This document shows, piece after piece, positions 11,400 through 21,567 of a stretch of DNA of 64,000 bases. The notes beneath the pieces were generated by a model. It saw nothing but the letters and a program-made list of their open reading frames with translations. It was not told the DNA's origin and did no database searches. The stretch lies in contig JAVHJL010000002.1 in NCBI GenBank assembly GCA_036971715.1, positions 4,558,501 to 4,622,500 on the forward strand, in the 5' to 3' direction. The stretch comes from Arthrobotrys musiformis (Eukaryota; Ascomycota; Orbiliomycetes; Orbiliales; Orbiliaceae). The stretch's first letter is position 1. Every line of letters begins with the position of its first letter. The position numbers were made by a program, and so were the translations under genes.

Positions 11400-11720
11400 C
11401 TTGATTGTGGAATATTGAATGTTATGCAGAAATCCATTAAGTGTGAGACTGGTGGCGAAAAAAGTGTCTATACAGTATAAACCCAAGGACGATGTGAAAG
11501 CCGCTAGCGAGCGCGTCAACGTCATGGACGGAATGAAGGCTAAGATTTCCAAACTAATAATATATGTAACAGTGCTGGAGATGCAATTCGAAACCATTGA
11601 AGAATCCAGGGACAAGGCCATACGGGATCCGAGCTGCCTTTTTAAGGAACAACAGGAGGGTTTGGGGATTTGCTTTCCTCTGTTCACCAAATCAATAGGG
11701 GTATGGGGGCAACCAGCTAC
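11400..11720 (+). pseudogene. Possible relic of a fungal NLR N-terminal domain
   Basis: The frame from 11419 reads NPLSVRLVAKKVSIQY, KDDVKAASERVNVMDGM, VTVLEMQFETIEESRDKA and RDPSCLFKEQQEGLG. This resembles the N-terminal helical domain of fungal NACHT/NB-ARC proteins (PLSV start, then a DVKxASxER helix). No upstream start, downstream nucleotide-binding domain or splice continuation is visible, so I treat it as a fragment. The call is tentative. Confidence 0.3.
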
Positions 11721-11963
11721 ATAGCTCGTGTATACACCGCTAACTAATATAATCTCATCTTTCGAGAAATATCAATATTGATTGCAATTAAGATTATCGA
11801 CAGGAGGCTCTATAACTAAACAACATGACTAGGATCAAACATGCACAAAAAATTATTATAACAAAGCTAAAGGGCAAATTTGATTCCGAAATTCCATAAA
11901 ATCATCGCAACCTGCATATTAATATATAGATTATTTCAACTAATCTCCCGTTTTGCGAGGGCT

Positions 11964-13004
11964 CTAATAGTCAAATTTCTCTCCAACAATCTCCTCGCTC
12001 AAAGTCCACAATCTCTTTCCGAACTCCTCATCAACGGCCCAAGCATTTGGCGTAAGGAATTGACAATCAGCCAAGTAGTACCCAACGCTCTTCTCCCAGT
12101 CGTTCAACTTGGGATCCAAAGCCGCGACTAAGCTGGTGCTGGTTCCCTGGTCCGTGGACTTGAAGAACATGGCATCAGCCATCTTGGTACTCCAGTACTC
12201 AATCTGCTCTGGAGTCATATGACGGCCCAGGTTGGAGTTAATGGCACCAGGGTGCAGGGCGAGCGACAAAATTCCATATTTTTCGTAAAGACGTCTGGTG
12301 AGTTCAACGCTGAAGAGGACGTTGGCAGTCTTGGATTGTCCGTAGGCTCCCATCGCAGTATACTTTGTGAACGAAACGTCGGTTTCTTGGAAATAAAGCA
12401 ACATATTGGCATCTCCCTTTTCTTCTTCGGGGACCTCACGACCCTCCCAGTTCCAGTCGCTGAAGCGGATGGGGTTGAGAATATGAGCGTATGAAGAGAC
12501 GTTGATGATTCTGGTTGCGCCCTTTGGAGATTCCTTTGCGGCCGCGATAAGTTTGGGGAGGATCAAGCAGGTGAAGAGGTAATGTCCAACGTGGTTTGTT
12601 GCGAATTGCATTTCAACCCCGTCGACTGAGAGAGTGCGGGTAGGGATTGTCATGACACCAGCATTGTTGATAAGGATATCAAGATTCTCAGACGTAGCAT
12701 TGAACTCAGCAGCGGCCTTGCGAACAGATTCAAGGGAGGAAAGATCCATGATCAATGGCCTGATATTTGCTTCTGGGAAAGCCGCCTTGGCTTGAGCGAT
12801 GGATTCATTGAGCTTGGTGGTGGAACGGCCGGTGACAGTGATCAGGTTTGGAGATTGAGCTGCGAGAGCTTCAAGACCGGCGGAACCGATCCCGTTGGGA
12901 CTGACACCAGTGATGAGGATGTTGCGGCCTGTAATTTGGGATTTATAGGCGGCTGCAACTTCGGCACCGGAAGTAGTTTGGCTGTAGGTGGCGTTGGAAG
13001 TCAT
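11964..13004 (-). CDS. Short-chain dehydrogenase/reductase (retinol dehydrogenase / WW-oxidoreductase-like)
   Basis: Single exon of 346 residues. Classical SDR motifs are present: the NAD(P) loop ITGVSPNGIG (residues 31-40), DLSS (87-90), NNAG (113-116), the structural NHVGH, the catalytic Ser in NVSS (about 172) and the YGQSK catalytic Tyr/Lys (about 221-225), followed by LHPGAINSNL. Length and the HPG motif fit the fungal branch that resembles retinol dehydrogenases and WWOX-type proteins. The substrate cannot be predicted. The ATG at 13004 is the first in frame; a TATA-like element on the minus strand at 13231 fits its promoter. No metabolic partners are adjacent. Confidence 0.9.
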   Translation of the reverse strand: MTSNATYSQTTSGAEVAAAYKSQITGRNILITGVSPNGIGSAGLEALAAQSPNLITVTGRSTTKLNESIAQAKAAFPEANIRPLIMDLSSLESVRKAAAEFNATSENLDILINNAGVMTIPTRTLSVDGVEMQFATNHVGHYLFTCLILPKLIAAAKESPKGATRIINVSSYAHILNPIRFSDWNWEGREVPEEEKGDANMLLYFQETDVSFTKYTAMGAYGQSKTANVLFSVELTRRLYEKYGILSLALHPGAINSNLGRHMTPEQIEYWSTKMADAMFFKSTDQGTSTSLVAALDPKLNDWEKSVGYYLADCQFLTPNAWAVDEEFGKRLWTLSEEIVGEKFDY

Positions 13005-13230
13005 CTTGAATGTTTGATGAAGATTGATTTAATTATTTAACTCTAGAGTTGAAAGATATATAAAAAAGGTTTAAGAAGACTTTGAGGATTTTGGCTAATT
13101 GATAGAAGATCGAGATATTTCTTGAGATATTCTGAATACTGTTGTTGAATTCGAAGCTGTAGGCGATTGTAGATGTAGATGCTGATGAGATGATAATGAG
13201 AATGGACTTCACAGACGTCGGACAGTGGCT

Positions 13231-13238
13231 CTTTTATA
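13231..13238 (-). promoter_or_regulatory. TATA-like element upstream of the SDR
   Basis: Minus-strand TATAAAAG, about 227 bp before the SDR start codon. Confidence 0.35.
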
Positions 13239-15297
13239 TTCACTTCGAAACATCTTTTACTTCACTATGATATATAATCCACGATGCATTGACTATCGTA
13301 CCAAGAATTTCGAATATCCGCGATAACACCTTTTTCGTTGTGGTGGATACGTCCTTTTCCGCTGTCGCCGGAGTTATGATACGTTCGGCGTGGAGTTAGC
13401 ACGGCAGCGCCAATGCAACAACGTTGCAATTTCAAAGCTTAGCATCCGAACTTTCTCCCTTTCTCTTCGGTGTGAAAACCTACGCACGTTGCTGACGAGG
13501 CGCCAAAGTCTGCATATCAAGCCGGCGTTAGAAATCTGAGACTAGTTGCTTCTTCCGCCTCTAGTTTCACCAAATATCGCTGTTCGGAAACCCATTTGTT
13601 CAGGGTATTGACAATGCACGGAGGGTGGATTCGAAGGTTGTGTTGTGGAGTTAACCACAGGCGACATCTCCGTCAGGGTCCTCGAGCTCACTGATTGGTT
13701 CGAAAAGAGTAGATGCCGTAGAGAACCTTCCCAAACTAGTTGCTACCCGGTGTCCAGTCTAGCCCAAAGCGTGCCAAAGGTCATCAAGCTGCGTCTGCAT
13801 GGGCGCTATGCAGCTGGCTGATGTGATATAATCGGGTATACCACAGGGATGGAGATACGGAGTAGCGTGGTGTTTGCGGCCAAAGTCGAACCCGTTTGGG
13901 ACTTTTGCTTGCTAATGTCGTTAACTCCAGTTACCTCCGGCCGGCTTGGCGTGCTAAAAAAATAGTATAATCTATGAAGCATATTTCGACAAGTCAACTA
14001 ATACTTGAGTGAGTCGGTACTTAGGCAGGGCGCAGCCAGTTCGAATGTGAAAATTCAGTCACTATCAGTTTGAATTCATGAACTTGAAAACGCCATGATA
14101 TCGATACCAACATCAACAATGTTCAGTCTCCAGTTGCGACGTTGATGATCAGACCACGGTTGAAGTCTATCCTTCGATGTCCACCTATCTCAGCTCATTG
14201 CGATATCGGCCTTGACAATTTTTTTGGGTCTTATCGATTATAATATCGCTTTCGCATTTGCAATATTTGCGTCTTAGCTTTCAATTTTTTGGGATTGGGA
14301 AATAGAGAACATGCCACCTCGGCGCAACTCGTACGTCGGTTTGCACTTGAGGTCTACTACATTCCATGCGCATATGCACGGTTTGAACGGATAATTATAT
14401 AACCCGCCCCAGGTTTCCCCACCATATTGTACGTCTACGCCTCTGCCTGGATTTTTTTATATATATCTTTTTTGGCGATAACATCGTCGACGGGATAAAA
14501 TATCCCATCGTGCATTTGCATTCGCATTCCAATATGCAGCATGGCCCTTCGAATCGAAGGGTGCCATGTGGACCCCTCCCAAAAGGGAAAAGTTGGAATC
14601 TTCAACTTGCAACAGTCCAACACAGAATCCGTCAGGCCATCCTTCAAATTCCAACATGAAGTCATAAACGAACACGTATTGTGGAACCAAAAGATCCAGA
14701 TTGAAATCGAATCCTTCATGACGAAAGAGAAAAATGAACTGAAACCGTAATATTTCTGTTTCAAAACGAAGAGCTATTAAATACACGACGAAAAAAATCC
14801 GGGAGCAAAAGCTTAGAATGGCCTCACGTGCGACCATGCATAACCCGCAAAAGATCGATGTGAGAAAACAAAAAAAAAATACCCACACATTCCGCCCGAA
14901 TTGTCCGACTGATTCCAATTTAGCCTAACCAACAACCCCCGTTCGCAAATGACCAAATTCCACGATACCGGAACGAGTATGGCTCATGTACTAAACAAAC
15001 CAGGTTTAATAATGCCAACTATGGTGTCTGAGCCTCGGGAATCACGTCAACGTCGAACAACTGATCCGCTTCGATCTCGTATCTTTCATTTTTCTTACAA
15101 CTCCTTTCCCGCTTTCCTTCTTTTTTTTCATATTACACTCATCCTCTCCACAAAGTTGTTTTGGCCACCAACTTACCCCACCCCCTGGCTCCGATGGTAA
15201 TCCTGGAACGTCCACTCCGCGTGGAATGATATCTTGTGAGGGATAAAACACTAAACTGCTCTGTGCTTGGTATTCCGCACGAGAGCAGTTTCCTCGT
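13239..15297. other. Intergenic, nothing supported
   Basis: About 2 kb. Several frames of 60-150 codons on the minus strand at 14435-14918 are aromatic-rich and lack motifs or plausible starts; I regard them as chance. Confidence 0.45.
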
Positions 15298-15307
15298 CTA
15301 TATAAGG
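15298..15307 (+). promoter_or_regulatory. TATA box (CTATATAAGG)
   Basis: A strong TATA element followed by a C-rich leader, 276 bp upstream of the ATG at 15583. It supports transcription of the small gene that follows. Confidence 0.4.
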
Positions 15308-15582
15308 ACCCCCTCGGGGGCCGACTTTGTTTCCCGACGTCGGCATACCGATTACAAGCTTCAAACCTATCTTCATATCCGTCTTATCCATAAAAACCAC
15401 TATTCATACATATTGGTGTATACTAAAAAGTAACCGAGTTACTTTTCTATTCTATAACTAAGATCTCAGCATTTAAGCCTATTACAGTTAGTTAAACACT
15501 TCTCCACCCATGAAACGTGGTCTTTAAGAGTCTAAAACTAACAAGCCGCTTACTTTTCGCTACAGAAATCTTATCCTCCTCA

Positions 15583-15996
15583 ATGCCTTCCTCAGTAACC
15601 TCAAGTACCTCCTCCTCCTCTGACGACTATAAAATGCCTAGTCGCCACTGTACCTCCCTCCGGGACCATAATCAGGTCAAATTCCTGAACCGTTCCGCAA
15701 ATACAAATACCTACCGTCTGCAGCAGCTACAAATCCCACTTATTGAGCTCACAGATAAGATCTCTGAGTATCATAACGAGGAGGATGGGTCTCCCACGGA
15801 CCGACAGGAACGTGCGGAAATGATCTTGAAGAGGAATAGACTTGCCGAACAAGTCGCTAGAATCATTGACGAAATCAATGGCGAGCAGCATCGAGATTGG
15901 GAAGACATTCTTGAAGCTGCGGGGATGGACAGTGATGATTTTAACTCCGAGACGGGTTCCAGCGTTGGAGAGGATGATATTAGTATGAGGCCATAA
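15583..15996 (+). CDS. Small hypothetical acidic protein
   Basis: 137 codons from the ATG at 15583 (MPSSVTSSTSSSS). The translation is polar: a Ser-rich start, a central helix with TYRLQQLQIPLIELTDKISEY and RQERAEMILKRNRLAEQVAR that looks coiled-coil, and an acidic end (AAGMDSDDFNSETGSSVGED). I do not recognise a family. The case for a real gene is the upstream TATA box, the codon use and the amphipathic helices. A longer frame begins at a non-ATG codon at 15517. It could equally be a fragment. Confidence 0.4.
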   Translation: MPSSVTSSTSSSSDDYKMPSRHCTSLRDHNQVKFLNRSANTNTYRLQQLQIPLIELTDKISEYHNEEDGSPTDRQERAEMILKRNRLAEQVARIIDEINGEQHRDWEDILEAAGMDSDDFNSETGSSVGEDDISMRP

Positions 15997-17273
15997 AAAA
16001 ACCTCGGTCTGGTAGCCGAGTGGAGCATATCCTGCTCCTTTTTCTTTTCTTTTTTTTCATCTTGGGGGAAGACAAGACTGTGATTCCAATCTCTTCTATT
16101 CGCTTATAAATATTTTCGACATCTCTACTTCTTTTTGTCCTGTTACTTTTGCGCTATAGCGATGTTTCCGCCTTTTTTTTTTTTTGGTCTTTCGTTTGGA
16201 CGAGGGTGGGAGTCTTTGGCCATTTGCAAGGCGTTTTGTTTTTGAAAAAGGGCGTTAAACATCAGAGCTATAGCATTTGTGTCCTGGCGCGTTGGGTGCG
16301 ATTTTATTTGTATTTTACCGTCTTTTGCGCTTCTTTATGTTGTCAGGGCGAAATATATCGTCCGAGAGGCTTTTTTCTCTTCTCCCTTTGTTTTGTGGTT
16401 GGAGGCGATCATGTCGATTTCGTGGATTGGTCGTATTCTTTACTAGCTTACGAGCGGAAATTGCACAACTTCCGCTATATCACAAAACAAATGCACAATA
16501 TTCTCGATATTAAAGTCAGGAGAATCCTCATACACTGTGTGTAGGCTAGCTGTGCTAGTAGGGTGCACATATCTATCTTCCCTCAGGACCGAAGTGCGTC
16601 TACACACATACGCTTATTCCCAAGAATCCCAGGATTCCAAGGTGTCTCTATAAAGCTAGGCTCCCGTAGACTACTCCAGATATCCGCATTCGAATTCTCC
16701 AACTTTCGCGGGGTAAACCAAAGCAGCTAACTACGTTACATTTACCCCAAAAAGAAAGGCTGGGGAAATGCTATCAAAGTAGATAGTGGCAATTCCCCAC
16801 CCTTTACGAAATCGAATACCATTCGAACACGAGATCAGGATTCTTCTTCTTTTTTTTTTTTCAGGAAAAACACGAATGCATCCCGCTTTTGGGTCTTGCA
16901 TAACTTTTATATCCTGCCGGTTTTATTATGTCCTCTCGGCCCGAAAATTTTTGATTGAGGAAATTATTGGGCCAGGCTGAACCCGGGTTCTCCCGGGTTA
17001 CATTCCAAGCGATCGCGAGAAATCCCGATGGCGAACTGGGCTGTGCGTCGTTATGAAGACAGTACAGTCGCTATAGCAGGCCAATACCTGACATATATTA
17101 TCGAATTATCCATGCAGGATCAATAGTTTTGCTACTTTTAGCGACGACTGGTTCCGGAGTTATACCCACACTCCCCGAGTGCAGTGCAGAAGCTTGGTGT
17201 AACCAACCTACACTTGATCGCTGACGTGTAAAAGGTGTTGAGCAGTTGAGAAATGGGGATGAGAACCTCTGCT
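15997..17273. other. Intergenic, nothing supported
   Basis: About 1.3 kb of T-rich DNA with homopolymer runs of T near 16172 and 16850. The 131-codon frame at 16149..16544 is Phe/Val/Cys-rich and looks like chance translation of T-rich DNA. Confidence 0.45.
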
Positions 17274-17512
17274 GTCACCTGACTCTTTTGAATCTCAAAA
17301 TTCTCGGAGGTTTAGTCGGAACTGAAGAAGAATGCCTCTTTATGAAGTGATGAGTCACCGGCCTACTGATGTGGTACTCTCAAGCTTCACTGGAGGTGCG
17401 TTGTGTCGAGGCAGTTTGGAGTTGTCGACGCCGAGCAGAGGAATAAGAGGATTGCAGAATCACATGACGATTTTAACCTTTCAAACTTTCGGAAGTTTGA
17501 GCGGAAGTGAAT
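17274..17512 (+). repeat. Direct repeat pair carrying the 28-bp motif
   Basis: The segment at 17274-17330 recurs at 17459-17512, about 185 bp apart: the 28-bp motif is followed in both by a CTCGGAGGTTTAGTCGGAA-like stretch (TTCGGAAGTTTGAGCGGAA in the second). Confidence 0.5.
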
Positions 17513-18348
17513 TTGGGAAATATGGTGTGTGTCACTCCTCTCTTCCGGAGGTCTCTTTCGTTGTCTGGTATAGACGAGACAATGGTTGGACGGGGTCAGA
17601 TATCAGAATTCGTTGCCGACCTGGAGCGGTTGACAAACGACCACAGCCTGCACCCCATGGAACAAACTCCAGCCCAGGCAAACCATATACGTTTTTTTGA
17701 CTATGGCCAAGTGCCTTTACCACTTAGAAGCTTCAATCATTCAAAAGATAGCAGTCAGTATCTTATTGTCATATGTTCGTATTAATATCAATCAGTAATT
17801 CCAGGAATTCCTGTTACTGGGTATATGTTTCTACATAGCTACACACGGAAATGCTCGAAAAAGAGCTAGCTTCAGACTCTAACATATGAATACAAAACAA
17901 CTAAGCTAAGCTTGGAGACCTGAATACTCGCACTAGCAGCTAGCTGTGATACCTAAGGCTCCGGCCAACCAATTTTCGGATCTCCTAAAAGTATAATTTG
18001 TTAAGCGCTGAAAGCTCGGGAATAGTATGCCGTTCCTAGTTAACGTTGTATATATACCTGGGTATCTGCAATATAAGATTAATTTTAGCCTCGAATCCAG
18101 TATAAGATTAGGTACTTAGTATCTACCTGGGAACGAGACCAGTATCTACCTATATATACTAGCATGCGTATGGAACTACTAGCCGTGCTAGCTTGACCAA
18201 TTGACCAATTGAGTATACATACTATGCGACTTTGTCGTGTAAATTTCAAGATAGAGTCGGCCTGCAAAGCAGCGAACCCAAAGCAAAGCGTTTGTTTTAA
18301 TACGAGACGGAGTCATAGAAAGGTCAAAAAATTGCATGAAGCAAGCTA

Positions 18349-18363
18349 GTCTCGAATCCAGAC
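18349..18363 (-). repeat. Dispersed motif GTCTGGATTCGAGAC, minus copy
   Basis: Exact 15-mer on the minus strand, identical to copies at 33267 and 44886. Confidence 0.6.
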
Positions 18364-18530
18364 GCTTATGGAGGCAGAAGATCAAGCAAAGGCGGGAAGT
18401 ACCTACGTCAATGAACACCTAGATTTGTATATAGAGAAGAGACGAGGTGTCCGTATTTAGATACCGAGGTTTAATAGTCTATCAATCGCGTGCTGGACTC
18501 TACTCTTCAATATCTTATAGTAGCCATAGA

Positions 18531-18833
18531 TCACATGACACTTTTAGCTTTCAAAACTAGCTATGACACGCCTACTGACCGTTGGAAAACCGTTAGAAAA
18601 CCATTAGAAAACCGTTGGAAAATTGTTGGAAACCCGTTGAAAAACCGTTGACAAACCGTTGGTCTGACCTTTCGCGTGACTGTTCAGTGACAGTCGACAT
18701 GACGGTTTAACTGACCGTTTGACTGACCGCCATCTGACCGCTGTCTGACCGTTTGCCTAACGGTTATCCGACGGTCATCCCGACCAAAGCTGACCAGCCG
18801 CGCCGTTTTGAAAGCCAAAATAATCATGTGACC
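18531..18833. mobile_element. Putative ~300-bp MITE-like element with inward-facing 28-bp ends
   Basis: The motif at 18531(+) and its inverted copy at 18805(-) bracket an interior made of an 11-bp tandem array (18579-18662) and repeated CTGACCGT/ACGGT units. No coding capacity and no obvious target-site duplication. Calling it mobile is inference from the inverted ends and from the similar element at 19638-19925. Confidence 0.35.
18579..18662 (+). repeat. 11-bp tandem array (CCGTTGGAAAA), 7.6 units
   Basis: Exact 11-bp periodicity: CCGTTGGAAAA, CCGTTAGAAAA, CCATTAGAAAA, CCGTTGGAAAA, TTGTTGGAAAC, CCGTTGAAAAA, CCGTTGACAAA, CCGTTGG. The reverse complement of CCGTTG is CAACGG, the Myb-type YAACNG site, so the array puts potential Myb sites about one helical turn apart. 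Confidence 0.75.
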
Positions 18834-19105
18834 TGAAAGCAATTGGCTGTTTGCTTGCGTAAACCAAGTGCTGCTGCGGATCTCGAGATGGTTATCAGAC
18901 GACTATCCTAACCAAAAGTGGGCGGGCGAGCCGCCATTTCACAAGCCAAAATAATTATGTGACCTGAAAATGATGGACTTTCTGCCTGAGGCAGTAAGTA
19001 TGGCGGTGATACGACGGTTATCCTACGGCGATGCTACGATTAATCTTACCAAAAGGGCCGTGAAGCCGCCATTTCGAAGGCCAAAACAGCCATGTGATCT
19101 CAAAG
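18760..19105 (+). repeat. Three diverged ~130-bp direct repeats
   Basis: Units ending near 18835, 18966 and 19102 share CGGTTATCC or GGTTATC, a CTAACCAAAAG-like stretch, GCCGCCATTTC or GCCGTTTTG, AAGCCAAAATAA and CATGTGACC. Each unit ends in the minus-oriented 28-bp motif. Confidence 0.55.
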
Positions 19106-19637
19106 CAGCCGACTTCTCACTGAACAGGATGATACTCCAAAACGCCGGTACTATAGCCATCTCAGTTGGGGGCATTTGGTTTAAGAGATAAGCTGCGGGC
19201 CTTGCTGATTATCGTGTGTACTTAAGTATATGCTGAAGTAGGTAGCTACGGAAGCCGTCTGTATGACAAGATACCTGTCCTTATCCAAGCTTCTTCTAGG
19301 AGGTGTTTAACGGATCGAATCATAGTCACTCGGCTTACAAGACTAGATAAAACTAATATTATGCCTGATGTTAACTAAAAGAATCAATTGATATCATCTT
19401 ACACGCGAGACCAGCCTTGCCTCGGCGAGGACGTAATTGATTATTTGTCTCGTATCATTTGCAATGAGAGGTTATCTCGTACACCAGAGCTGGCAGAAGA
19501 TGAGAGGTGAGAAAACAAGAGCTGCTGCAGCTGAGCCTCATCTCAAAACAAGGATGGTTCCACGAAGGCCGAGCATTAAACGAGGTTGCTATGGTCACCA
19601 AACAGCGTCGACAACGAAACGCCGAGTATGACCCAAA

Positions 19638-19925
19638 CCACGTGACAACTTTGGACGTCAAAAAACAATGACTACCCTAACTCTATCCTTAACTCTGCCC
19701 CTAACTGTATCCCTAACCCTAACCCTAGCCAACCGGCTTGTTTGTTTGTTCCCCTGGGGGGGGGGGGGGGGGCAGTTACTGTGGTAACCGACCTGTGTAG
19801 GACTTGTCCTGTCTGTCGACACTTTTGGTAGCGTTGGAGCTGGGGGGTTAGGGATAGCTTAGGGATAGCTTAGGGATAGCTTAGGGGTAGAGGTTTCGTT
19901 TTGAAGCCCAAAAGTGTCATGTGAC
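19638..19925. mobile_element. Putative ~290-bp element: inverted 28-bp ends with telomere-like repeats facing each other
   Basis: Left end: motif at 19638(+), then degenerate CCCTAA-type repeats to about 19733. Centre: a run of 17 G at 19756..19772. Right end: TTAGGGATAGC repeated (19844-19890), then the inverted motif at 19898. Read from each end inward, both arms are motif followed by CCCTAA-like repeats, so the arms are an imperfect inverted repeat. No coding sequence. Its nature is inference. Confidence 0.4.
19844..19890 (+). repeat. TTAGGGATAGC tandem repeat
   Basis: About four units of an 11-bp repeat containing TTAGGG. The opposite-strand counterpart (CCCTAA-type units) lies at about 19675-19733. 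Confidence 0.7.
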
Positions 19926-19937
19926 TTTTTTTTTTTT

Positions 19938-19968
<31 letters not shown>

Positions 19969-19970
19969 GG
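19926..19970 (+). repeat. T22-G23 homopolymer junction
   Basis: Twenty-two T followed directly by 23 G and then TGGGTGGAGGTGG. The G tract can form G-quadruplexes; exact lengths may be sequencing-dependent. Confidence 0.8.
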
Positions 19971-20181
19971 TGGGTGGAGGTGGATATGTATTACAGGCGA
20001 CGAACAACGCCGAGCCGAGCCGTTCGGGCACATTGGTGCAAGCTTGCAAGCTCAGTCTGCTATCTAGGTTGACCTTGGGATTGTTCAAAATGATAGACCA
20101 GCCACAAGTGTACGACCAAATTATTTCTTGAGTTAACATAGCATATTTTGTCCGTAAGAGGAGTTGGTCCTTCGACCAGCT

Positions 20182-20197
20182 CTGGTTTACGAGACAA
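20182..20197 (+). repeat. Dispersed motif variant CTGGTTTACGAGACAA
   Basis: A longer-loop variant of the GTCTGGATTCGAGAC motif; close copies lie at 45697 (CTGGTATACGAGACAA) and 56399 (CTGGTTTACGAGATAA). Confidence 0.5.
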
Positions 20198-21075
20198 AGT
20201 TAGTCTCGTTCCCAAATGGGAGTTAAACCGATAGAACTTATGGCATGGAATTACGAACTTAACTTAGAATCTCATGCCCATTTTGATGTTCAACATCCTT
20301 TCAGGAGAAAAGATTTCTCTCTCTTGGTTGTAGTGAGACCTGCATAGCTAGAGCTCCTGCGTGTTACACAAGAATGCTGAACGCAGCAACGAGCATGCAA
20401 CGCGAAGGATTCATCCCGCATAAGTTTCCTAGCCTCAAATCCAAGCGCCCTCAAGTCCCACTCAACAATGCACAACGTTCCTAAATAGGAACGAAATCTT
20501 TCAAATCTGTCTAGCTACCTAAGTAGTCAGCTACTTACAATCACTAGCTAGTAAGTAGTTATATGGATGCTACAAGGATCCTGTTTTTAGTTTGGGAATA
20601 GGCGCCTAGAGCTTTTAGATTATCACCCACGACGAAGGTTTTGTGGAACATACTGGTGCATAATAAGCGTCTCCTTCCTCGAGACTAACTACCTTCTAGC
20701 TACATCTTCCATGCATTTAAATTAGGCTGGGCGATTTTATAGATATTTCCGGGTCGAATCTGGAAGAATAACCGCGTCGGCGGGGATTCTACTGGAGTGT
20801 TGCATTTCGCAAATCTGCGAGGGATTTGCGTTGTTGGCCAGAGGCCGGGTGGCACAGCAAGCAAATTGCATACTCCGCTTCTAACCAGGTTGAATTCTCC
20901 TACACTTGTAGCCGTACCGTCTAGATGTCATTAGGGCGCCCATAGCATCTCAAAAACGGCTTCGATCGCCCGGAAGAGGTCCTGACCCTTCCTATAGTCT
21001 GATCACCCCAAATTTCGACTCAACCTCCTTTCAATTCGATCAGTTCCATTGCATTGCATAGAATCCAAAAACACC

Positions 21076-21567
21076 ATGGCGAACCCAAGCAACTCAACCT
21101 ACCCGGTCTACCGCATCGAAAACAAAATGTCAATAGTAGACCCGGAAATGCCCTCCCCGCGCTACCACAATACAATCTTCATCGAAACCTGGGAAGACGG
21201 CTACAAATCCGGCAGAACCTGTCACGTAATCGGAGATCTAGTAACGGGTATGACGTACAACACCAGAATCGACCAGGATCCCGAACTGGATCCCATGTTC
21301 TTCGCGAAGCACTTTTTGGGGAATGTGGGTGTGGCGGATTATCCCGATAGGTTGAACGAGGTTTTGGGGAGGTTACCGGCGCCGCAGAAGCAGAAGTCGT
21401 TTAATCCGAGGACTATGAGGACGGAGCAACATAAGAGTCCTGGGGTGTTTTATGAGGAAGGGGAGCAGAGGCCGCCGATGGTTAAGTGTACGGAGTGGAC
21501 GGTTAATCAGGCTATTCCGGCATTGTTCGAGGCTGGTATCTTGGTGAGGGCGACGGAGCCGTCCTGA
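21076..21567 (+). CDS. Conserved fungal hypothetical protein (possibly DUF6914-like)
   Basis: 163 residues from the ATG at 21076, in strong CACCATGG context; an upstream in-frame ATG at 21049 would add nine residues. Recognisable blocks: PRYHNTIFIETW, CHVIGDLVTGMTY, FLGNVGVADYPDRLNEVLGRL, FNPRTMRTEQ and KCTEWTVNQAIPALFEAGIL. This order (YH.., HV.G.., G.V.D..RL..IL, C..W...A...L) is what I associate with a small cytosolic family of filamentous fungi of unknown function; the DUF6914 label is tentative. It is intronless and is the only convincing gene inside the 17-23 kb repeat island. Confidence 0.65.
   Translation: MANPSNSTYPVYRIENKMSIVDPEMPSPRYHNTIFIETWEDGYKSGRTCHVIGDLVTGMTYNTRIDQDPELDPMFFAKHFLGNVGVADYPDRLNEVLGRLPAPQKQKSFNPRTMRTEQHKSPGVFYEEGEQRPPMVKCTEWTVNQAIPALFEAGILVRATEPS

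Noticed and set aside
14435..14918. Minus-strand frames up to 153 codons
   Set aside because: Aromatic- and Cys-rich translation of AT-rich DNA without domain or plausible start.
16149..16544. 131-codon plus-strand frame
   Set aside because: Translation of T-rich DNA dominated by Phe/Val/Cys, no motif.
19675..19890. True chromosome end or telomere fusion
   Set aside because: Repeats are degenerate, short and in CCCTAA...TTAGGG order, and ordinary genes lie on both sides.
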